Source: Cryptomeria japonica (taxonomy: Eukaryota > Streptophyta > Pinopsida > Cupressales > Cupressaceae). Taken from it: a DNA stretch of 64,000 nt. The translations under genes were made by a program, and so were the position numbers. Shown here in pieces: positions 56,556 to 64,000 of the stretch (position 1 is the stretch's first letter; the number at the start of each line of letters is the position of its first letter). The stretch is from assembly GCF_030272615.1 (NCBI RefSeq), contig NC_081406.1:241491718-241555717 (forward strand), read 5' to 3'. The notes beneath the pieces were generated by a model. The model ran no database searches. It saw nothing but the letters and a program-made list of their open reading frames with translations, and was not told the origin of the DNA.

Positions 56556-58030
56556 ATTAGGAGGAGTGGGCTTCTTTGTGTTGACCGGGGTCACGAGAGA
56601 TAGGCTTGCATGAGGTTCCTTGTAAGGATGCATGAATTCTAGACCACCAGGGCACATTGGAGTTTTCCATTATTGTAAATAAGTGATAACCTAATAATTG
56701 ATGGGTTGGGTAGTTAGATTAATTAATAAGATGATAAATTGATTTGTGCCTCATGACTTAGTCATAGGGAGGATGTTTTAGGATAAGCATGAGAACGACG
56801 TGAGTCTATGGTAAGCTAATCTCCCTTAGTCTCTCATAGGTTGAGATGGCTCCACATGTCCATCAAGCTAGTGCCTTGTGTTATTATGTTATTATGTTTT
56901 GACGATGGCATGCGATGACACTCCACTCCAACATGAGTTTCCCCTTTATGATCTATGATTATGCTTATTGGATGCATTTATGTCTTGATGAGTTTTATGC
57001 CTCTAGGAGTTCATTCTTGTTGTATTGTGTGAGTTCTTGCTTTAGAGTCCTTGTGTGGTTAGTCTCCTTGGTTATAGGTGTCATCTTAGGTTTAGAGTAT
57101 GCGTTGGGACCTTATGTCATCTCCTAGCATGGGGGGTGGTTCCTTTGGTTTCACATGGTTGGGAGGTTGGTGCTTTTTAGCCATTGGGATGTTCTCTTGG
57201 ATTCTTCTTGCGTGGATATGGATTCTTCTTCATGATGTACTATGGATGTACCTTGTAGCAGATTTATGTAATGAATAAGATAGAATGTATATAATGTAAT
57301 ATTCTTGTATATAGTAGATGGATTCTTGTAGTAGAAAGAACTATGCTCATGATGTATTTGATGTACTTATATTTGTAAGATGAATTATAACTGGAATATT
57401 GGAATTAAGGCATATTTGTAATTGTACTATTGTAGAGATGTGATCTTATGAATCATGGAAATAAGTGGATTATAGTTGGAATCGAATGGATTTGCATTAT
57501 GGATCAGTTGTATTATTTCATGGAATGCTTAGAGGCTAGTTAGAATGCTAAATAATATTGAAAGAGGAATATTCATAGATTAGTAAGTGAATATGTTAGA
57601 AGATGTGAATTGGATCTAGTAAAGATGAATGATTCATATAGATGCATTAGTAGAAAGGAAATTATGCATATCATGAGGAATAAGTAATGTTGTAGGTTGC
57701 ATATCTCATGGTTAGAGGATTAGAATGTGATGCATTAATGAAGGTGAAATATACCTATCATGTGTGTAGTATGTTATTGTGGTAATGAATTAAGTAATGA
57801 TGTTGAAGTACCTTAGGGAAAGATTAGTGATGTTGTGTTATTTATGCTTGCGTTATTTGATGAAATGAGCAATGATGTATGTTCACATTGGTTAATTGAA
57901 TTAATGAATGTAAATAGATGAAGATGTTATGTGTTGCATTACTTGTTATTAGATGTTAATTAAGAATTTTTTTTATCTCCATTTGCATATTCTTGTTTAG
58001 TTTCTTTAGGGTATTTTGGCGGGCATTACA

Positions 58031-60255
58031 CAAGGATAGCCCAACTTCACACGCAATTGCTCAGAAGATGGTATGATCACAAAGTCAACATCCATGAATT
58101 TAGTATGAAGTTCAATAGGAAGGGTGATAGAATCAATGGTAGGACAAGAGAAGACATCAAATAACTTCACAACCACATTACAAGCATCATAGATTGGTTT
58201 ATGCAATCGTAAAGTGAAAAGATACTCTTCAATTATGACATTAACTATGCAAGAGGGATCAATCAGAGCACCACGACAAGGGATGTCCTTAACCTTTGCA
58301 ACTATGTATAAAGGGTCATCGGGTGCTCTAATGGTCTCACTAGGGTCAAATATAATACAAGGATCCTTATGCGTATCTTGTGTTTCTACCATATTAACCA
58401 AGTTTGGAGCCACAAACGCGAATTCTTCAAAAGAGATGGGATTAGGCATGATCTCAATAACATTAGAGGTATGAGATGGCAAGAGACCAGTGAAAATCTT
58501 AAGATTTTAATTAGGACGAGCTACTGATTTATTCTCTTTATCATTCACACCTACCAAAGATATAGTATTATTATCAATCAAGTCTTGAATCTTATTCTTC
58601 AATGTAAAAGATTTTTCAGTATCATGACCAGGGTGACAATGAAATTGGAAAAAGTAGTTGTTATCAAAATAAGGAGATGCAAGTTTGGAAGGATCAATTG
58701 GTTTTATAGGAGGAAGTTTGATAACATTTATTTGCAACAATTGAGACATAATACTATGTAAAGATTCATTCAAGGAAGTAAACTGTCTTTCTCTTTTGAA
58801 AAAATTAGAAATAGATGGCACACCTATTGTAGCATTCACATGGTTGTTGTTGATTGGATCATTGAACTTGATGAAGCTTTTTGTTGGTCTGAACTCCGCA
58901 AATGGTTGTTGAACACTCTCCCCTTTATCACTCAGAGCCATAGGAGTGGATTTTTCCATTTGAATCACAACCAGTAAACTCAAACAAAAGAAGTTTTTCC
59001 TTGATATATTTTTGTAAATTAGAAATGAAAATTCTTTGAATATCATTATCAGGTACATGAAAAGAAATTTGAGCACACAAATGCTTATATCTACCAATGA
59101 AATCAGTCACTTTTTCTTTAACACCTTGTTTACAATGCATTAAATCGGTCAAAGTGATTTTAGGACCAATGTTGTTTTGAAATTGTTGGATGAAAGCAAG
59201 TGATAGAATAAGAAGGCAAATAGAAATACCATTGTAAAGCCTTATCTCTTAGTGTTCTTGTAAACAATTTTGCAAGAAATCTTTGATCATAAGCAAAATC
59301 AGTACATAAGGTTTGAAATGTTTTGAGATGCATAAGAGGATCACCTTTTCCATTATAGAGTTCCGATTGAGGGATCTCAATATGTTTAGGTGGAACGACT
59401 TTAACAATATCAAGTGAAAGTGGGCTCGGAACATCGAAGGTGGGCACACTAAACTTGGATTGACTCATGGAAGAAATTTGTTGTTGTAAGGAATACACAG
59501 TTTGAGCAAGATTATTAATTGTCGCTTCGGTAGAAGAATTGATGTTAGACAAGTGATTGAGAAGGTGGTGTGATGTTATTGAAAGAAGGCATGGATTGAG
59601 AATAAGGTGGTGGGACATTATGATGAGTAGGCATGTGTGATGATTGGGTAGGAAAAGGGACACTTAAAGGAGAAATAAAGTTGTTGAAATAATTGCCCCC
59701 TTGTGTCACACTAATTGGTTGAGGAATAAGAGGAACACTCATGGAAGACATAGGTAATGATGGAGGATTAAATGAAGAAGAAGGATTGCCCCCATGACCT
59801 ATGGTTGTAGGAATGACATTTTGAGTTGAAGTAGCAATGATATTGGATGTGAAAGTAGGAATACTAGTCATAGGAGTAGTCAAAGGAATAGAAGAACTGA
59901 ATTGTGTTGAAGGTTGTGAATAACCTAGGGTTTCAACACAACTCTTGATAGCCATGACATTAGAATCAACAATATGTGCAATGCCACACAATATATCAAT
60001 TCCATTCTTATCAATTTGAGGCATGTGTTTAAGACATTCAATTAATGGAAGAGCTTCACTATTAGGGTATTCTTGGGACATCCATTGTTTGAAAGCTATC
60101 AAATTGATTGTCCAATGTAGAAAGTTGATTATAGAAACCCTAGTTAAATATTTTTCTTCATCATGGGATTCATGAATGGGTTGAATAGGCACATAATTAG
60201 GATGGGAAGAATTAGCATGATCCTCATTAAAGAAGTTACCCAAATTAGGCTCCAT
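58031..60255 (-). pseudogene. gag-protease N-terminal part, copy 2
   Basis: It starts MEPNLGNFFNEDHANSSHPN and gives the N-terminal about 130 residues missing from copy 1, then the Ser/Pro-rich part, the gag domain (FSVPTFDVPSPLSLDIV, YNGKGDPLMHLKTFQ, LRDKALQWY, about 59450-59150), DLMHCKQGVKEKVTDFIGRY, a knuckle-like FQFHCHPGHDTEKS that has lost cysteines, and a protease-like part with LIDPSC in place of D-T/S-G. It stops at KLGYP, where the 51401-58030 element enters. Several frameshifts lie between 59660 and 59100. Confidence 0.85.
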
Positions 60256-61446
60256 CTCTTCAGTAATTAAACCTTGGGAAGCCTTCTAATGCTTCGTCTA
60301 AGGGGGATAGGATAGGTAGGACTAATAGTGGTATAACTCATGCACTAGAGGGAAAATTTGAATTTTGAATTGTAAAACAAAGGTTAAAAAATTGGTTAAT
60401 GCAAAATTTAAGAAAATAATGATTACACAATTTGAACTTTGTTGGAGGAAGGGAATGACATATTTTCCAAAAATGAAAGGAAATTGGAATTTCAAAATTA
60501 GGGCCAAGGGAATACCACTTAATTTTAAAATTACAACTTTTAAAATTAGGGCACACTATAATTAACCTCTTAATTTTAAAAAAAATGTTGAAATTTGAAA
60601 TGTTGAATTTTGAAGGTATTTCCAATTCTAGAGGGATCAAAAATCGATAAAATCAACCAATCTTCTGGATTTAGGCTATTAAATACAGTCATCACAGTCT
60701 CCCAAAATTTTGAGAAAAAAGTCGAGGACCGTGTTGGGAACGCACATGGTGTGACCAACTTTTTTCAAAATTTTCAAGGATGGATATTATGACGATTTTA
60801 AAACTAACCCCAAAAAATTGGCAAATTTTATGATCTCTAGATGTGCGAAATGAAGGTGCAAATGTGAAATTAGGACCCTATTAGGGTTTTGAAGAAAAAG
60901 AGGAATTGAATTTTGAAAAGGGTCAAACCTAATGGATAGGGACACCTTGGAAAATGTTAAGAAATTTGAATGTAAATAAATTCACACAAAATCCAATTAA
61001 ATTTAAAAGTTAGGGTTTGATGACCTAACCACTTAATTTTGATATTTGAATTTTGGGAAAAAGGGGGGAAATTGAAATTTTGAATTGTAAGATTGAAGAC
61101 AAATATGAGGAAAGTCAGAAATTTGAAAATTAAATTGAAATCCAATTTTTTCACAAGTTCAAGACGATTTTTGAAAATTAGGGTTTTAATAAGTAACCTC
61201 TTAATTTTGTAAATTTTAATTGCAAATTGAATAAGACAATGAGGAAATTGAATTTGACAAACAAAATAATTTTCAGATCTAAGATAACCACAAGAAATTT
61301 TCACAAATCACGAGTTCAATTCTAATTCTAAAAAACTAGGGTTTTTAATGAATTAACCACTAAATTTGTAGAAAGTTGAAACTTGTAAATGAAAAATATG
61401 CAATGTTGTTCAAAGGAAAGCATGCAAGACGTTGAGTTTACCAAAA
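60256..61446 (-). other. 5' leader of copy 2 with possible primer site
   Basis: Noncoding, with recurring AATTTTGAAATT-type phrases. The bases next to the LTR read, on the minus strand, TTTTGGTAAACTCAACG. A TGG start fits a tRNA primer site but not the common initiator Met one. A GGACCGTGTTGGGAACGCAC phrase near 60726 resembles a part of the LTR (GGACCGTGGTGGGAATGTAC near 43528). Confidence 0.5.
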
Positions 61447-62675
61447 TGTAATGGTGAGAAAATGGTAAATGATAAATCAAGAAGCAAACTACTCTTTCCC
61501 TCAAAGAGAGATGAGAGTCTCGCTATCGATTACCATTCAATCCATTATCACCATGTTACATTAAGAAGAGGAGAGGATAATTCACTAGATTCAATCTCTC
61601 CACCCAAAGATGGTAGATTGAATTCTGAATGAATTGGGAATGCTAAGTTGATCCCCTCTTTCTTATTTGAAATGGAAAGGAATTGGTTGAATTATGTAGT
61701 GCAAAAGTGACAAAGAATTGATTATAAATTGAGATCAGAATATGGGATGAACTTGTGCACTTGGATCTAGCAGTAAAATGTCGAGATGAAGTTGCTCTGC
61801 AAATTTGAGGAAAAGTTGTCCTGACCGTGACGAGAATGTACACAGTCCTCTGAAAAATCCCCGAAATGAAAAGGGTTTTTTTGCCTTTGCAAATGAAGCC
61901 CAAATCCGAAAGTACAGCTGCACACCTACAGCCTACACACATAAAAGTGAGGAATATGGGTTGTGATTGGGGGTTTGCCTTTAGGTCAAACCCCAGTTTT
62001 GGAATTAACCAAGTAATGAAAGAAAGTACTTGCAAGTAGATGTAAATGAAAGACTAAAATGTAAATAACCTCAAGGGAGGTTGTAGTAGAAATGTTGATA
62101 GAAGTTCTTGTGTGAAATTGAATGTTGAAATCAATCTCCTCTTCAATGGTTGAATCCTTGACTTGAATGCAACACCTAGCCTTGAAGGGAGACTTGAGAA
62201 TGCTCAATGTTGGAAAAGAATGCTTGAATGCTTGATCGCTTGTGAATTTCCCACTCATCCAACTTATTGAACTTATGAAAATGAAAGGACGAATGACCCT
62301 TAAATACATGTTAGTGGATTTGAGTTTCATCACAGGCCAACATTGGGGGATTTTCCCACCTGAGGCACAATCAACAATGCAACCCTAGGAAGGGTCCTGC
62401 CCCAAAATAGGGTAGGGACAAGGTCACCACACCCTTGTCCTGGGAGAAAAAGGGCACCACGCCCCTATCAAAGGGGAGATAGTGGTGCCATGCCCCTGTC
62501 CTTCCCCTTTCTCTAGGGAAGAGTGTGGACGGGATGATGCAGAGGCCAAGGAAGAAGCTTTTTCCGCAAGCTGAGCATTCCTCGGTCTCCAATCAGGCTA
62601 GAGCATTTGAATTCGAATGTGTGAGGACCTTAACGCAGTAAAAAATTGCTAGGGTCGCAATTTTATGACACTAGA
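61447..62675 (-). repeat. 5' LTR of copy 2
   Basis: 1229 bp, CTCACCATTACA at its inner end and TCTAGTGTCATAAAA at its outer end (TG changed to TC by one base). Confidence 0.88.
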
Positions 62676-63688
62676 ACATCTATGCCCTAAGTATTGATGT
62701 TCTTATTTCTAAAACAAAAAAAAATGAATTTCAATATATATAGAATAAGTTATGTGTTCAAACGTACATCTATGTCTAAAATATAACTAGTCGGACTTCA
62801 AAACTTAATAAAATGAAAAACATTCAACATATCACTATCAAACAAACTGCAAGCCCTAGATATTGATGTTACAAACCAAAATTCGAAAGAATGGAGTTTT
62901 ATATCATTTATAGAAAAAAAGTTATGCGTTTCGAGAGGCACATCACTCTTAAAAAATGTAGTTTGTTATAAAAAACTACTTTTCGAGGGAGATGGAAAAA
63001 TTTAAAACAAAATATTCAAAAAATATTTGAAAAAAATATATTTAGAATCTATAGACAAAATGCTACAAATCACTAATTTACATCATCTCCAAATTCTTAA
63101 TAGTTTAAAAGTTATAGTTGTCGGAAGTTGAAGATTATTTTAAAAATGTTCATCTCAGTGTCAAAAGTGGCAAAAACGTGGGAACCATTATTGTGAGTTC
63201 ACCCTTAGGTATGACCAAATGTCTTTATATATGAATATCTAGGTCGATTTACCAATTAGGCCAAGCTCCAAAGGTCATATGGAGCCACCAATTTATTTTC
63301 CCACCAGAGAGGTAGGTCTCACCCCCTCCTTGAAAATTGGGCCTCAAAGAGGGGGGACTAGGGAAATGAGTGCTTTGGTCCAGTACTAGGGCAATGGGTG
63401 CTTTGGTCCAGTACTAGGGCGTTGGGCACTTTGGTCCAGTACTAAGGTGTTGGGCGCTTTGGTCTAGTACTAGGGCGCTATCGCCTTGGCCCTTCTTAAT
63501 TGGGGACCAATTTATCGGCCAAGGGAGGAGTCCACACCTCTCTAGGGAATCACCTGGTAGGTTTTTGAGGCATAAAAGTTGGAGTTAAGGCATTGAACAA
63601 ACCCAGGTAGGAGATGAGGGGGATATGTTCTAAAGTAGGAGCACAAAAACGAGGTGTAATTTGTCCGATGATAATTTACGACACTACA
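62676..63688 (-). repeat. LTR-like sequence B, outer part
   Basis: On the minus strand it starts TGTAGTGTCGTAAATT at 63688. It carries the tandem repeats at 63361-63472. It is cut at 62676 by copy 2 and should continue at 43150. Confidence 0.5.
63361..63472. repeat. 28-bp tandem repeat, four units
   Basis: Units are exactly 28 bp at 63361, 63389, 63417 and 63445, with a core TGCTTTGGTCCAGTACTA. A fifth partial unit follows (GGGCGCTATCGCC). It lies in the U3 part of LTR-like sequence B. Confidence 0.9.

Positions 63689-63689
<1 letters not shown>

Positions 63690-63725
<36 letters not shown>
63690..63725. repeat. (GT)n(AT)n microsatellite
   Basis: A GT run passing into an AT run directly outside LTR-like sequence B. 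Confidence 0.9.
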
Positions 63726-63727
<2 letters not shown>

Positions 63728-63860
63728 AACATAAATTTTATTTTAAAATTTCATTATTACCAATCTTTGGTATGGCCTTATACAAAACCATATTGCATGT
63801 GCCTTGATTCATGTATAAGAATACTACTTTTACTAAAGTACCACACACATATATATAAAT

Positions 63861-64000
63861 TGTAGTGTCCTTCCTCAGTTTAGTTTTTGATCTATGCATC
63901 GATAAGACCTATTTAGACATATTTATGATACTTTGATTATTGCTTATGACTCTATTCATATCGTAGATGCTATTTTATGATTTTTTAGATTGAGATCGTG
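63861..64000 (+). mobile_element. start of a third TGTAGTGTCC element, cut by window end
   Basis: It begins TGTAGTGTCCTTCCTCAG and resembles the first 140 bp of 51401 onward in order (GATAGACTTA/GATAAGACCTA, TTTGATGATTTGG/ATGATACTTTG). The rest is outside. Confidence 0.55.

Larger units (their letters stand above)
51401..58030 (+). mobile_element. long TG...CA element (giant LTR type), with an internal insertion
   Basis: It starts TGTAGTGTCC and ends GGCGGGCATTACA. Flanks carry CAAAG (51396-51400) and CAAGG (58031-58035), a 5-bp duplication with one change, and removing the element rejoins the gag codons at YPW. It belongs with 11205-15607 and 63861 onward (similar ends and internal blocks). 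Without the inserted 52985-56555 it is about 3.1 kb. No long ORF of its own is left, and no counterpart of the H3-like ORF was found, perhaps because the insertion lies in that area. Confidence 0.75.
43151..62675 (-). mobile_element. gag-only LTR retrotransposon, copy 2, with two nested insertions
   Basis: LTRs are at 61447-62675 (5') and 43151-44389 (3'), with target duplication ACATC (62676-62680) versus ATATC (43146-43150), four of five matching. On the minus strand: leader, gag-protease frame, noncoding tail, polypurine tract, LTR. The frame is split into 58031-60255, 51313-51400 and 45167-46207 by insertions at 51401-58030 and 46208-51312. Removing them leaves about 5.3 kb of internal sequence with no reverse transcriptase or integrase, like copy 1. 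Stops and shifts make it inactive. Confidence 0.88.

Noticed and set aside
61643-62333. Minus-strand ORFs of about 115-130 residues
   Set aside because: They are inside the 5' LTR of copy 2 and are mirrored in the 3' LTR, as expected for noncoding LTR sequence.

Overview
The window looks like a chromosomal segment of a land plant with a large, repeat-rich genome, most likely a gymnosperm (conifer type). This rests on the content: one intronless NBS-LRR resistance gene of RPS2/RPS5-like type, surrounded almost entirely by old, nested LTR retrotransposons, LINE pieces, terminal-inverted-repeat (TIR) elements and long microsatellites. There are no rRNA genes, CRISPR arrays, bacterial operons or certain tRNA genes. 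The species is an inference, not a reading.

Layout. 1-5008: 3' part of a + strand LTR retrotransposon with a gag-protease reading frame but no reverse transcriptase or integrase. 5.0-9.35 kb: AT-rich sequence holding a relic copy of the region upstream of the resistance gene and a 1.7 kb segment repeated at 32.1-33.9 kb. 9.35-9.98 kb: 3' end of a Copia element. 10068-24116: a Ty3/Gypsy element on the minus strand with a perfect 5-bp target duplication (ATGTT). It contains a LINE tail in its 3' LTR, a 4.4 kb TG...CA element (11205-15607, perfect duplication CTTCT) that carries an ORF with a histone-H3-like N-terminus, and a complete but mutated Copia element (17650-23395) inside its 5' LTR. 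25237-27945: the NBS-LRR gene, broken once by an in-frame TAA at 27058-27060. 28.9-36 kb: LINE and Gypsy relics in AT-rich DNA.

From 37.9 kb to the end is a multi-level nest. A minus-strand LTR-like sequence (41992-43150 continuing at 62676-63688) was invaded by a gag-only LTR retrotransposon (43151-62675, near-perfect 5-bp duplication). Its gag-protease frame was then broken twice. One insertion is a TIR element (46208-51312, 4-bp duplication GGTT). The other is a long TG...CA element (51401-58030, duplication CCTTG/CTTTG) that itself holds the 3' part of another LTR element. A second TIR element (37890-41991) lies next to the nest. Both TIR elements have similar ends (GGGTNNGTG...) and both carry (GA)n next to the same palindromic minisatellite, which makes this pair the best candidate for an undescribed mobile-element family.

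Apart from the resistance gene and the H3-like ORF, the coding sequence here is decayed transposon sequence. Insertion order could be worked out because several insertions split recognisable reading frames and left duplications that can be read at both edges.
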